A DNA stretch of 64,000 nucleotides from Rhizophagus clarus (GCA_015698045.1 BLAL01000176.1:186001-250000); one strand, 5' to 3'; positions 31,991-41,929 are shown, counted from the stretch's first letter. Translations and numbers: made by a program. Notes: a model not told the origin generated them from the sequence alone.

Positions 31991-33055
31991 TACAGTGAAG
32001 ATATTACGCTGAGATTTATGAACTGATAGGGGAATGGTAATAGTCTTTCCATTACATATGGCCTTAAATTCTCCTTTTATTAAAGGCTCCCATCCAGCCC
32101 GATGTTGCCATGGTGTTCCAAGAATTACTAAAGATTTAGCATTTCCATTCTGGTCCTTCTCTGCAGGTACAACAGAAAATTCATCCGTGATAGTAGCTGT
32201 ATTTTCTCCAGAACCAATTGTTATGGGAACATTGTCCATAGTGCCAATAGATACAGATTGACTTGCGACTCCATTAAGCCTATGAATTTTCTTCCTATTA
32301 ATTTTAATACCTAAAAGCTCTTCGACAAGTTCAGCAATATTATCTGAAAATATGGATGAATCAGAGCCTGTATCAATCATTGCACAAGGTATAACCAAAC
32401 CTCCTATTTTACAATAAATAGTCGCAACATCATCGGCATCCTTTATCTGGAGAAAATTTATCTCCAAGGGTTTTGGCCAATATATTTGGCTATTTTTTTT
32501 TTGAGCTGTAGCATAAGCCTTAATGGCATAATCTAATCGAATGCTCTCTGGTTTAGCATAGCTAGAGGATGTAGTATTAATTTCCTTTATTTTAGTAGAA
32601 TCTGCTATAACCATATCTTCATTTGGGCTGGGAGCATTTGGAACAGATTCATTATTATTTTCTGGAACTTGTAAAAGAAGTTTTTGTTCGGTATTTGTGG
32701 CTTGTATTAGTGGAAATAAGATATCTTGAAATTTTTTTGTAACATTTTCCCATGCTAATTCCCTTCTTTTAACCGTATCATTTGGCATTTCTGTATTCAA
32801 GCAATGGTCTTTTATTTTGGGGAATATCATATTAATAAATTTTGAAATTTCTATAAGAATCTCTCTAGGACAATGAGGGACTAATGATGCTATTGACGAT
32901 TTTAATGCTATTTGATACATTAGATCTGTAGCTATGGCTATATTACTAGTACGAGATTTGGAAGTAGGGGACTTCTTGGTGGTTCCTTCTTTTGATTTGA
33001 TACTCTTTTTTATAGGTACTCCACTTCGCACCACTTTTTTTTTAAAGCATAGCAA
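31958..33055 (-). CDS. Retropepsin-like aspartic protease of the Polinton-like element
   Basis: The 365-aa protein has a retropepsin-like half: IPCAMIDTGSDSSIFSD (about residue 225), a second strand region LNGVASQSVSIGTMDNVPIT, and the flap-distal ILGTPWQHRAGWEP (about 310), matching the DTG/S...ILG pattern of retroviral and LTR-element proteases. The N-terminal half is basic and then helical. Its first 46 bases overlap the end of the gag-like gene in a different frame, the usual gag-pro layout of LTR elements. Its presence beside a DNA polymerase, not a reverse transcriptase, is unusual. The predicted role is processing of the gag-like protein. Confidence 0.8.
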   Translation of the reverse strand: MLCFKKKVVRSGVPIKKSIKSKEGTTKKSPTSKSRTSNIAIATDLMYQIALKSSIASLVPHCPREILIEISKFINMIFPKIKDHCLNTEMPNDTVKRRELAWENVTKKFQDILFPLIQATNTEQKLLLQVPENNNESVPNAPSPNEDMVIADSTKIKEINTTSSSYAKPESIRLDYAIKAYATAQKKNSQIYWPKPLEINFLQIKDADDVATIYCKIGGLVIPCAMIDTGSDSSIFSDNIAELVEELLGIKINRKKIHRLNGVASQSVSIGTMDNVPITIGSGENTATITDEFSVVPAEKDQNGNAKSLVILGTPWQHRAGWEPLIKGEFKAICNGKTITIPLSVHKSQRNIFTVEKGQESVKKN

Positions 33056-34989
33056 TTTCGTGATTCGTCATCAATATCATCCTCATTATCATCTTCAATT
33101 TCTTCTTCAGAATCTTCTTCCAATATGTATTCTTCAGAATCTTCAGAGTCTTCAGGATCTTCTTCCTCATTTTGGTATACATAATTAACTTTTTTAGTCC
33201 GCTTTAGCCTGGGGCAATTAGCCTTTGTATGTCCAGCATTTCCACATACTGAGCAATGCCGGACAAGTTTACTTGATGCTTTACTTGGCACTACCTTTCT
33301 AACAACTTTCTTTGTGGCATAGGCACTTCTGGGTGTAAAGGGACTCTTTCTAACATGAGCTGTTTGACCTCCTAATCTCTTTTTAAGTTCTTCATAAATA
33401 AAATTTTCTAATGTAGCGTCATCTGTTCCTATTCCTGTATATCCCAAATCTCTTGCTAGACGAATTTTAAAATCATCTTTTTGTGGTTGAGCTTTATAAT
33501 TAACTGGAGCTATTGTATGAGCTTGTATTCTTTTGCCTGCACTTTCATGCCATATATTACGCAAGTCTGTAAAAAATGCAATGACTGTAGCAGGAGTAGC
33601 AATTCTAACTCTCATTTCTAAATCAGAAGGCAATTGATTAAATAGATAAGGTAAGGCATCAGCATCTGGCATTGCTTGTACTAGTGGTTTGATTCGTTTT
33701 TCATAACTATCAGGAGTATCTGTCTCTAAAAACTTTTCATTAACAAGAGCAAATATAGCACTTCGGTTAGTCCCTACCATAACTTCTCTATATTTTTCAC
33801 GCAACCAGTTTAGGAAGAGAGGTTCAGTATTAATAGCTGGATTACCTACTGCATAAGGATCATTGGCAGGAACAGGTGCAAACCTACCTGTCATTTTATT
33901 TATCATAACTTGACATCTTGCAACGGCATTAAAGCCAGCAACAGCTAAAGGACGTGCCATCTCATTTATATTTCTAAGCTTTTGATAATATACGTCTGGT
34001 GGTTCCTGCCCATCATAATTGGGTAATTGCGCAAGTAATGGTGCTAATGTATGCATGACATCTTGTATTGTAGCCATGTTTCCTGGAGGATTGTTTTGTA
34101 AATTCAAAATAATTTGTCGTGAATTTAATTCCCTACCCTTCCATTTTTGGTATCTATTATATACAAATGCCCGATTGAATTCTGCTAATTCTGCCTCTGC
34201 TTTGCGTCTCTGATTTATTCGCTGAAGAATAGCTTTTTCTCCTATTAATACATTTATTCGATTTTGCTTTCTTAAGGCTATCCTTTGTCCATTAGTTTGC
34301 CTATCCTGTGCTATTTGCCACCAACGTCGACGCTCATTTACCTCATTATTATATGCTAAAGTCAGTAGCTGAGCAGTTTGAAGACATTGATTTCTAGTAG
34401 TTGTTAAATCATTCCTAAGGCCATTGATTCGATCATTAGCTATACGGTATAAACCTTGCATGTTAATAGCATCTTGAGCATTTCTTTGCATAAGTTCACG
34501 AGCAGTTGTTAATAAGATTCGTATACCATCTAGTGTATTTTTGGGGTTGAATGATGTATCCCCATCAAAATATGATTCCACCCGATCTAGCGCTCTAGCA
34601 ATATTTATTAAAATATCAGGTATTGCCATATTTTTTTGTTCTTCTTCGGAATGATTATTATTAGATTTAGATAATTCTTGTATACGAGATTTAAGTTTAT
34701 CTATTATGTCTTCTAGCTGGATAATTCGATTATCTTGAATAACTAATGCCTCTTCTTTTAGCTCCAGGTGATCCTGACATTTTTTAAGTTCACCTAGAAT
34801 AACCTTACATTTATCCTTTAGCTGATTAACTTCATCATCATAAGATTGAAGATTCTTTTCAAGATGAGAAATATATCGCTCACAGGCTTTAATTTCCTCT
34901 TCTAGTTTGTGAATTTTCTTTTGTACTAACTTTATCCCTAGATCAAAGTTGCTATTTAGCTGATCAAGATATGTCTGCTCAACCCCCAT
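33010..34989 (-). CDS. Gag-like structural protein with CCHC zinc knuckle
   Basis: The 659-aa protein has an N-terminal coiled coil (about residues 15-120, KKIHKLEEEIKACERYISHL), a helical region, then a gag-like core from about residue 304 (MATIQDVMHTLAPLLAQLPN, YDGQEPPDVYYQKLRNINEM, NWLREKYREVMVGTNRSA, DTPDSYEKRIKPLVQ), a CCHC knuckle (CSVCGNAGHTKANCP, about 575) and an acidic tail. The order of capsid-like helical domain then knuckle matches Gag of LTR elements. I recall, without a search, that this core is abundant in Rhizophagus annotations. Its start overlaps that of the divergent integrase by 19 bp. It is the likeliest capsid-forming protein of this element. Confidence 0.8.
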   Translation of the reverse strand: MGVEQTYLDQLNSNFDLGIKLVQKKIHKLEEEIKACERYISHLEKNLQSYDDEVNQLKDKCKVILGELKKCQDHLELKEEALVIQDNRIIQLEDIIDKLKSRIQELSKSNNNHSEEEQKNMAIPDILINIARALDRVESYFDGDTSFNPKNTLDGIRILLTTARELMQRNAQDAINMQGLYRIANDRINGLRNDLTTTRNQCLQTAQLLTLAYNNEVNERRRWWQIAQDRQTNGQRIALRKQNRINVLIGEKAILQRINQRRKAEAELAEFNRAFVYNRYQKWKGRELNSRQIILNLQNNPPGNMATIQDVMHTLAPLLAQLPNYDGQEPPDVYYQKLRNINEMARPLAVAGFNAVARCQVMINKMTGRFAPVPANDPYAVGNPAINTEPLFLNWLREKYREVMVGTNRSAIFALVNEKFLETDTPDSYEKRIKPLVQAMPDADALPYLFNQLPSDLEMRVRIATPATVIAFFTDLRNIWHESAGKRIQAHTIAPVNYKAQPQKDDFKIRLARDLGYTGIGTDDATLENFIYEELKKRLGGQTAHVRKSPFTPRSAYATKKVVRKVVPSKASSKLVRHCSVCGNAGHTKANCPRLKRTKKVNYVYQNEEEDPEDSEDSEEYILEEDSEEEIEDDNEDDIDDESRNCYALKKKWCEVEYL

Positions 34990-36068
34990 TGTTACCTATT
35001 ATTCCTATAGATTCTGGTGAGGCTCGAAATCTTGATATTTCTATTGCTTTGAAAAAGATTTATTATCAGCCTATTGGTTATCATCGAAATGCTAAAAAAT
35101 TGTTTGAAGCTTCTTTAAAAGCTGGATATGATTTTAGTTTAGACGAAGTGGGGGACTGGCTTGATAGACAGGCTGTTCACCAAATACATAAACCTCGTCC
35201 TAGATATATTCCTTATGCAAGTTTTTCCTCTATTACTATACCCAATGAAGTACATCAAGCTGATGTGCTCTATATGCCTTATGATAAAGTAGGACGAGTC
35301 ACCTATCTTTTTTGCCTCAATATTGTGGACGTTGCTTCTAGATATAAAGCTTCTGTCCCTATTGGTGCATATAGTGTTAAGGATAGAGAGGGAATCTTAA
35401 CTTCTAAAACTATTGCACGTGCTTTTAAAAGTATATATGATGATGAATCCCATCCTCTTGTCTGGCCAAAATTATTAATCACTGATAGGGGTTCTGAATT
35501 TAAGGGAGAATGTGAGGTGCTTATGATGGAACATAACGTGAAAATTCAGAAGGCTAAATCTAAGCGTACTATGGGTATTGTTGAGAGATATAATCAAACA
35601 TTAGCTAAAAGATTATTTCGTATACAAGACGCACATGACTTATTAACATTGCATTTATCTGAAAGATCTAGGTCTTGGGTACAGAATTTGCCTATAATTG
35701 TTGAGGACATTAATAATTCTATCACACGTCAGATTGGTATTTCTCCTGCTAAGGCTATAAAAAAGAATCAGGTTAAGGCCAAACCCTCTTGGCCTGCTAG
35801 ACGTTCAATTGGCTATGATGAAGCAATTTTACCAAGCTATACTGAAGTTCGATATCTTTTTGAACCTAGTGATCTAGAAGGAGGAAAAAAAAGAGCAACC
35901 GACTGCAATTGGTCTCTTGAAGTTTTTATAATTGAATCATATTTGCTAAAAGAAAATCAACCAGTTCTCTATAAACTTTATAATGGCCCTGAGCGTTCAT
36001 TCGTGAGAGAAGAACTACAGATCGTAAAGGATGTGCAATTACCACCTCAATGGATACTTAAGCATTAG
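34971..36068 (+). CDS. Retrovirus-like DDE integrase (Polinton type)
   Basis: The 365-aa protein has the Polinton-type N-terminal part (YDFSLDEVGDWLDRQAVHQI, then HKPRPRY) and an rve core with the catalytic triad in HQADVLYMPYDK (about residue 97), LLITDRGSEFKGE (about 171) and MGIVERYNQTLAKRLF (about 204). It would cut and join the element ends to target DNA, which fits the short target duplication. It overlaps the divergent gag-like gene by 19 bp at its start and the convergent C2H2 gene by 11 bp at its end, showing how tightly packed the element is. Confidence 0.93.
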   Translation: MSAQPPLLPIIPIDSGEARNLDISIALKKIYYQPIGYHRNAKKLFEASLKAGYDFSLDEVGDWLDRQAVHQIHKPRPRYIPYASFSSITIPNEVHQADVLYMPYDKVGRVTYLFCLNIVDVASRYKASVPIGAYSVKDREGILTSKTIARAFKSIYDDESHPLVWPKLLITDRGSEFKGECEVLMMEHNVKIQKAKSKRTMGIVERYNQTLAKRLFRIQDAHDLLTLHLSERSRSWVQNLPIIVEDINNSITRQIGISPAKAIKKNQVKAKPSWPARRSIGYDEAILPSYTEVRYLFEPSDLEGGKKRATDCNWSLEVFIIESYLLKENQPVLYKLYNGPERSFVREELQIVKDVQLPPQWILKH

Positions 36069-37347
36069 TCTTACCTCCTCTCTCCTCCACTTGGTATAGA
36101 ATTTGTTCGAAAGCATTGCTTAAGTAATCATCTATTTCAGCTCTATTATAGACTATAATTTGTGTATTTCTAAGCCAATCAGTTCGTGAATTCTTTTTTC
36201 CTGCTTTATCATTCCCAGGCTTATCATCTATAAGAAATTTGGTTAGAGAACATAGAGCAAACTTAAATTGTCCACGCTTATCAAATTCTTTTTCAAGTAT
36301 TTCCTTAAATTGTCTTCTTCGGCTTTCTAGCATTTTTCGTATATCACTTCCATTGTCTGGATGAGATCGTGGGACTTTTGCACGATGCACAGCTATGGCT
36401 CTTCTTTTAAGTGCTGTGCCTAATTCTTCTTGCTCCCTAAATTCTATATCTCTTTCTTGTTCTTCAGTAATTCCTCCCAAACGCTTGAATTCTTCATTAT
36501 TTGCCTTTTCTTGCCTACAGTACTCTTCATATTCTTCTTTTGTAGGTGGCCTACTTGCTTCAGGATCCAATTGCTCAAGATCATGATTTAGAAGATTGCA
36601 TTCATGCAAGTTTTCTGGTCTATCTCTATCACCTAGTTCAAGTTCTTTCCATCTCTTTAGCAATCTCGCTCCCCATTTTCTGAAGTGTTCACCAGGCTTA
36701 CGATTATTTGGATTAATAAATCTGACTGCTTCCTCTGGGATCTTAGGAAGTTCTGTTTCACTTGTTGTTAACCTTTCTGGAAATATTTCTTTACGAATTT
36801 CAGCTACAACCCCCTTCACATCTATATGACCCCCCCTCTCTCTATCAAATCTCCGTTGTAAATATTGGATTGCTGAATATAGAAATGAACTCCATTTTGA
36901 AGTAGTTATACCTGTATATGGTCGATCACACTCTTTTTTCATCTCTAAGTAGAAACGCTTTCTATCAAACTCCTCTGGCCTACAACATGTTTCCTGTTGC
37001 AAGTTTTTATAAGTGCCTAATTTTCTTTTTATATCCTGATAATTCCATTCGATATTAGGGTTTTTGAAAGGAATATCTTTACTAGAGTCTTGAATTGCCT
37101 CTTGAACAGGATTTTGGTTAATTTCTTGGGTTAGTATTTGAAGAGGTTCTTGGATAGCCTCTTGAACAGGTTGTTTGTTAACTTCTTGGTTATCTTCTTG
37201 AACAGGCGATTGAATTGGAGTATCAGTTTTAGGTTTACATGGATTTTTTCGTCTAAGATGCTCACGAAGTTTTTGAGGTGTTGCGCATTTTTGCCCACAA
37301 CTATTACAGATTGTAATTTTCTTATCACTTCTTATTTTTCTAACCAT
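36058..37347 (-). CDS. C2H2-finger protein of unknown function
   Basis: The 429-aa protein opens with a Cys/His finger (ICNSCGQKCATPQKLREHLR, then KNPC), followed by a Gln/Pro/Glu repeat region (QEPLQ, NQNPVQEA) and a long charged helical domain with Trp and Arg (RFINPNNRKPGEHFRKWGAR, SRTDWLRNTQIIVYNRAEID). Its ATG is the first base inside the right terminal repeat, so it is driven by the same repeat-borne promoter as the polymerase. DNA binding is likely from the finger. A link to end recognition or replication is speculation based on position. Confidence 0.6.
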   Translation of the reverse strand: MVRKIRSDKKITICNSCGQKCATPQKLREHLRRKNPCKPKTDTPIQSPVQEDNQEVNKQPVQEAIQEPLQILTQEINQNPVQEAIQDSSKDIPFKNPNIEWNYQDIKRKLGTYKNLQQETCCRPEEFDRKRFYLEMKKECDRPYTGITTSKWSSFLYSAIQYLQRRFDRERGGHIDVKGVVAEIRKEIFPERLTTSETELPKIPEEAVRFINPNNRKPGEHFRKWGARLLKRWKELELGDRDRPENLHECNLLNHDLEQLDPEASRPPTKEEYEEYCRQEKANNEEFKRLGGITEEQERDIEFREQEELGTALKRRAIAVHRAKVPRSHPDNGSDIRKMLESRRRQFKEILEKEFDKRGQFKFALCSLTKFLIDDKPGNDKAGKKNSRTDWLRNTQIIVYNRAEIDDYLSNAFEQILYQVEERGGKTNA

Positions 37348-38902
37348 TGTGTTATCTCTAACCGTCGCACTATTACTTACTTATAAAATTTTTTCTTTAA
37401 TTAATTATTTCCTATTTTTTTCAGTTTTCGGTTATAGAGCCGTTACCAAAAGCAGTATTTACAGGCTTGCCAAAATGGTTTTGGGCTATTACAAAACTTA
37501 AGTATTAACTATTTATTAATTAATCTTTTGAATTTTAGTGTTAAAAAATAGGATGATTAGTGAATATTCTTGTCCGTATCTTTGCAATACTGGAAAGGTT
37601 TGCAATAACCCTTGTATTCGCCCTGAAGGTTGCCGATTTCATAGAAAATCAAAAAAACGGATACCATGCTCTGACTGCGGGAAGCCTACCGCTTCTTCTT
37701 GTGGCCGATGCCCGTTACATATCAGAGGCTATTATGTTACCCAGTATTATGACAGATTGCGGACTAAAGCTTTAAACCTGGAATATACTAAGGGTATAAT
37801 AGGAATGTAATGTATTCTCGTTAGATTTATTTAGATCATGATTTTTATGTGCTCTAGCTTGCCAGAATTATTTACTGATATGTGATTTTTTCGTTAGACT
37901 TATAAATTCCCCCAGCAGAGCGGAAACATTAGACAAATAAATAATGTATTAGATAAGGAGTTAGCCTGTACGAAGCCAATTCCTGATATATATTTTTTCG
38001 TTAGATTAATAAATTCCCGGCAAGGCGGACAGACTTATTTTTCAGAAGCTGATTTGCTATTCGGTTATCTAGACTCCACTGAATCTGTTCTCAGCTTTGG
38101 AAAAGTTGGGACAAAAATCTCGTTAGATTTATTTAACAATTATGCTATTTAATGGGCTAGCTTGCGCAGAAGCCATTCTTGTATATAGAAAAGTTCGTTA
38201 GATTTAAAAAATCACATGATTTTTCGTTAGACTTATTTTTGTTAGACTTATTTATTAAATATGCTAATTGATGCGCTAGCCTGCATTAAACCTTTTCTTG
38301 ATTAAGGAAAAGTTGGGACAAAAATCTCATTAGATTTATTTGATAAATATGTTAATTGATGCGTTACCTTACATTAAACCCGTTCTTGATTAAGGAAAAG
38401 TTAGGACAAAAATCTCGTTAGACTTATTTTTTTCGTTAGACTTATTTAGGGGGTAATAAGGACCGTTAGATTTATTTTGGTTAGACTTATTTTTTTTTGT
38501 TAGACTTATTTAGGGGGTAATAAGTACCGTTAGATTTATTTTGGTTAGACTTATTTAATAAATATGCCAATTAATACGCTAATCCTTGTAGAATTAATTC
38601 CTGATATATTTATTTTCGTTAGACTTATTTTTCGTTAGATTTATTTACAATAGAGAAATTACAATTCTAGAAGTCTTAGAAGCTTTTCTAATATATTAAT
38701 AAAAAATTGATATAGAAATTAACCTTCTAAGACGGCTAAAAGCTTTTCTAACACAATATAGAAATTAATATTCTAGATCTTTTAGAACTAATTCTCATAT
38801 AATAAAAAAACGATATTGATTTTAACATTCAGGGGGTCGTAACACACAATAGCAAGGGGGGACGGACCTTACGGTCCTTAAACCCCCACTTTGCCATTGT
38901 GT
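37348..38902 (-). repeat. Right terminal inverted repeat of the Polinton-like element
   Basis: Same length and content as the left repeat, inverted: promoter region, cysteine-rich gene, TAAGTCTAACGA-type motif field, then the 59-bp hairpin end (38,844-38,902), followed by GGTCG. Confidence 0.9.
37538..37810 (+). CDS. Cysteine-rich 90-aa protein, right repeat copy
   Basis: The protein is identical to that at 24,331-24,603 and transcribed outward toward the right end. Exact identity of the two copies fits gene conversion between the repeats or a very young insertion. Confidence 0.7.
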   Translation: MLKNRMISEYSCPYLCNTGKVCNNPCIRPEGCRFHRKSKKRIPCSDCGKPTASSCGRCPLHIRGYYVTQYYDRLRTKALNLEYTKGIIGM

Positions 38903-38980
38903 GGTCGCCTAGCGCCTATTTTGTAATTTCAACTATGTTATGCGTTATATGTCATCATCAATAAATAAATAAATAAATAA

Positions 38981-40420
38981 ATGCAATTCTTGTAATCGTT
39001 TATATGGTGATTTTATTTTATTTTATTTATTAAAACATTAAGTTATTATACTTTAGTTTGATTAGTAGTTTATTTTATTATGCAGAAAGTAAATGTAAAT
39101 ACATTATTTTTATGTAATAAGACTATAAGATAGAAAAACTATAAAAAGTTAATGAACTATGAAAAAAGAATAAAATATGATAAAGATTATAAAATTATAA
39201 CAAAAAGGGGTAACAAAAATTTATAGAGGAAAACTTTCTTAAAAGAAAAAGAGAAAGATTAATCATTAGTAGTTTCGTTAAATATTTCATTTTGGTTCAT
39301 AATAGAAAATAGGTTTGTCATAATGCGGATGCTAATGTATAATTTCAGGTTTGCCTGATTGGAGATACTTGCGAAAATTTAATATGACTTCTACATAATG
39401 AAATAAGCCATTAAAATCGCTATTGTAGACCTTAAGGTTTGGTTAAGAGCTTGTCTTATTTGCCAAATAGCTGTTATTTGGATCACGTCTACTTTATAAC
39501 TGAAAATCTTTTGGTTCTTCCACAAAATCGAGAATCAACTCACCATAAACACTTGTGATTTGTCCCATTACCATAACGTTTGTTCTAGTACATCTGACAT
39601 CGTGTCAGTCAAGATTCACCATTGCGATAGGTTTGATGAAAGTAGCGATTACTTTATTAATTTAATCGTACTTTGTGTATAGTAGTATTTTAGCATGAAT
39701 TTTTTATTTTAGAATATTTTTTTTTTCAAAATAAATTAAGTACTGTATGGCGTATACTAACCATTGCAACCAATAAATTTATCTCTTAAATGGGACTTTT
39801 GAATTCTTCAAAATTGATTTCAATTTCTCTTAGTGGGACATGTAAAAGCTTTAATTTTTAAATAGATGATTTCAATGGACCTTCATCACTCAGCAGTGAT
39901 TTCTTTTGTTGAATTTTGGGTAAAGATGTGAACATAATACAGTATGTTGTGCTCACTGACATTAGAAAGAAGTTTTCTTATTTTATATTTAATTTTTTTT
40001 TTTAAATAAATTTTCTCAGGATGATCAGATCTTTTAAATAAGCTATGATCAGTTTAATCATTTTATTTTATTTAGAAAAATTTCGTATGTTTCATATGAG
40101 TTTAGCATGGCAAAATTTTTTTTTAAGAAATAATTTTTTAAGGGAAAGAGGAATGTATCTTTCTTTATGCAATCAATTTAGTAGAAAATTATTAAAAAAT
40201 TCTAAAATTAATGTAAGTTTTTATTAGTTGTTTAAAATTTTGGTAGAGTGGAATTTCTTTTATTTTAAATAAAGGATTTAATATTTTTTTTTTATTAGCT
40301 GTTAGATTAAAAAATAGTTTATTTCGTTATTTTTTTTTTTTGATAACGGGTTTATTTACATATTATTAATGCGGAAAAAAGATTATTACGTAATAGATAA
40401 TTTAATGTTCAATGTTTGTT
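38981..40420. other. Spacer with a decayed coding remnant
   Basis: Bases 38,981-38,990 are the right target duplication of the split retroposon. On the minus strand at about 39,570-39,259 pieces read as protein: FVEEPKDFQL, VYNSDFNGLFHYVEVILNF with RKYLQSGKPEII, and an end with NQNEIFNETTND and stop, in more than one frame. It looks like the dead 3' end of an unknown host gene. The rest is AT-rich without signals. Confidence 0.35.
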
Positions 40421-40429
40421 TTTTCGTGT

Positions 40430-40862
40430 ACAATAACGTAAAACAGTATACTTTTTAAATTTATAAGTGTAGAAAAAAAAGATATTCTGTAATTACGAAA
40501 TATTTGTAGAATATATCTATATAAGGGATGTTTGATGTTTGTTTTATTCTTTTTTTTGTGTACTGTAACATGTACAAATTTTTTTTTTTTATATAATAAC
40601 CGTCTGTTCATTAAGAGGGAGGGAGGGCCAGACACTATTTTAGATTTAAGATTCGGATTCATAATTCTTACTCCTAAATCTAAGAATCTAAGATAAATTC
40701 GCAAGCAAAGTTTTCTAGTAGATCATAACTGAAAGAGTATACCTGGCAAGTGTTTTGATGATCATTCAGCCGGGACTTTATGGGTAATATTATTCTAAAA
40801 ACAAGAAATAGAATTATTGGAAGTGGAGCTGGAAGCCCTTCAGCTATTGCCATAACAAACAT
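40430..40862. repeat. Kinase-flank repeat (pairs with 51,110-51,450)
   Basis: Shared strings include 'tataagtgtagaaaaaaaag', 'attacgaaatatttgtagaa' and 'gagtatacctggcaagtg'. The block lies about 2.2 kb upstream of kinase 1 and 0.3 kb upstream of kinase 2, so it belongs to the duplicated kinase unit. A 60-codon minus frame here is not kept in the other copy. Confidence 0.6.
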
Positions 40863-41929
40863 TACATGAATTTAAATGGAACTGAAATTATTTATTCTTG
40901 TTATTATCATAATAAGCCAGTCATTATAAAGAATGTCGAATACGAGCGGAATGAAGAGGGATATTCTATTGGTACTATCGAAATTTGCTCATTTTTATCT
41001 TATCATATGTTTTTACTTTGAGCTTTTTGTAATTTGCTTTAAATGATTCAACTAATCTCTCACTTAGTGCACTTAGCAAACAGTAACTACAAGTAAGCAT
41101 TTTAAAAATCTTGAATCTTTATCTTTTTCTTTATTAGTTTCTTTATCCTTTGTCTTTAATTTGGATTAATTTATTTATTTATTTCTCTTTGAGTTTATGT
41201 TTTTGGTTGATTCAGTCTTTTATAAATGTAAAATATGAATTTTATTTGCTGGTTAGTGATCAAAGATCGAAAAATTAAACGCTGTAGGCAATCAAATTTC
41301 TAAAAATTCTGCGCAACTTGTGATCATCATATATCACATGATTTAACTTTAATTCGTGATCGTGATCTGTACCGCTTTTCACTAACTACAAAAATGCAAA
41401 AAATGTTGGGGAAGTTCACCCTAGAAGCTGAAAATACATGACAATTTAAACTTGTAGTATATGTTATTATAAAACTTCTTTGTGATATGAACAATCTAAT
41501 CAATCTAATAGAACTTCTAACATTAAAGTAAAGCCAAAACAACTATTTGTAAAGATTTTAGAGATTGATACTAATGAATACTAAATACTTAAGAAACGAT
41601 TTAACTAGTGTAGATTTTAATTGCTGATATAATAGCATTAAATGATGATCAAGAAAACATATCCATGAAGATCGTTGACTTACTAGATAGGTGAAAGTGG
41701 CGGCTGTTATTATATTTCTATAAAGATTTTTATATTATGCATATGACATTTCAGTATTAATGTAAATCTCTTACAAAGACACGAATCTGTTGAAACAAAG
41801 AGACAGAATACCAGTTGTGGGGTTTAATTGCAACTGTAGATTTTAATTTTTTACAAAAAAGAAATGTTTTGGAATTTTAGATACAACCATTTTCTTGTGA
41901 AAGATATTTTACTATTACTTTTGATAATT
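40863..41929. other. AT-rich spacer
   Basis: I see no gene, RNA gene or clear repeat. Short minus-strand frames have no features. Confidence 0.4.

Larger units (their letters stand above)
23239..38902. mobile_element. Polinton-like element with PolB, integrase, gag-like and retropepsin genes (looks whole)
   Basis: This 15.66-kb element has 1,555-bp terminal inverted repeats (23,239-24,793 and 37,348-38,902) that look nearly identical, and a short target duplication. Its parts from left to right are: cysteine-rich gene (-), protein-primed family B DNA polymerase (+), two small unknown genes (+), F-box gene (-), F-box/LRR gene (+), two small frames, coiled-coil gene (+), zinc-finger/Ser-rich stretch (-), retropepsin-like (-), gag-like (-), integrase (+), C2H2 protein (-), and the second cysteine-rich copy (+). 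Polymerase plus integrase plus long inverted repeats defines the Polinton/Maverick group. Classical capsid, packaging ATPase and Ulp1-like protease genes are not recognisable. The main frames are open throughout, so I see no breaks; near-identical repeats point to a recent insertion. Its GC content is visibly higher than the flanks. Confidence 0.88.
22991..38980 (+). mobile_element. Short retroposon tail (about 320 bp), split by the Polinton-like element
   Basis: If the Polinton-like element is ignored, 22,991-23,238 plus 38,903-38,980 form a roughly 320-bp sequence ending in (aaat)n and flanked by a perfect 10-bp direct repeat (atgcaattct at 22,981-22,990 and 38,981-38,990). That is the signature of a 5'-truncated LINE or a SINE. 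It contains no coding region that I can see. I did not find clear polymerase III boxes, so a truncated LINE end is the simpler reading. Confidence 0.55.

Noticed and set aside
31525-31998. Plus-strand frame rich in LEVLE/LEPLE repeats
   Set aside because: It is the complement of the serine-rich tandem repeat on the minus strand and overlaps the coiled-coil gene in another phase; composition fits a shadow.
33010-36068. A separate LTR retrotransposon inserted in the Polinton-like element
   Set aside because: No LTRs, reverse transcriptase or RNase H are present, the integrase has the Polinton-type N-terminus, and gag/protease and integrase are divergent.
23239-38902. Fragment of a giant virus genome
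   Set aside because: Defined terminal inverted repeats, a short target duplication and an integrase show a transposable element inserted as a unit.
40402-40862. Two minus-strand frames of 60-100 codons
   Set aside because: The matching block at 51,110-51,450 lacks these frames, so I treat the region as non-coding flank.
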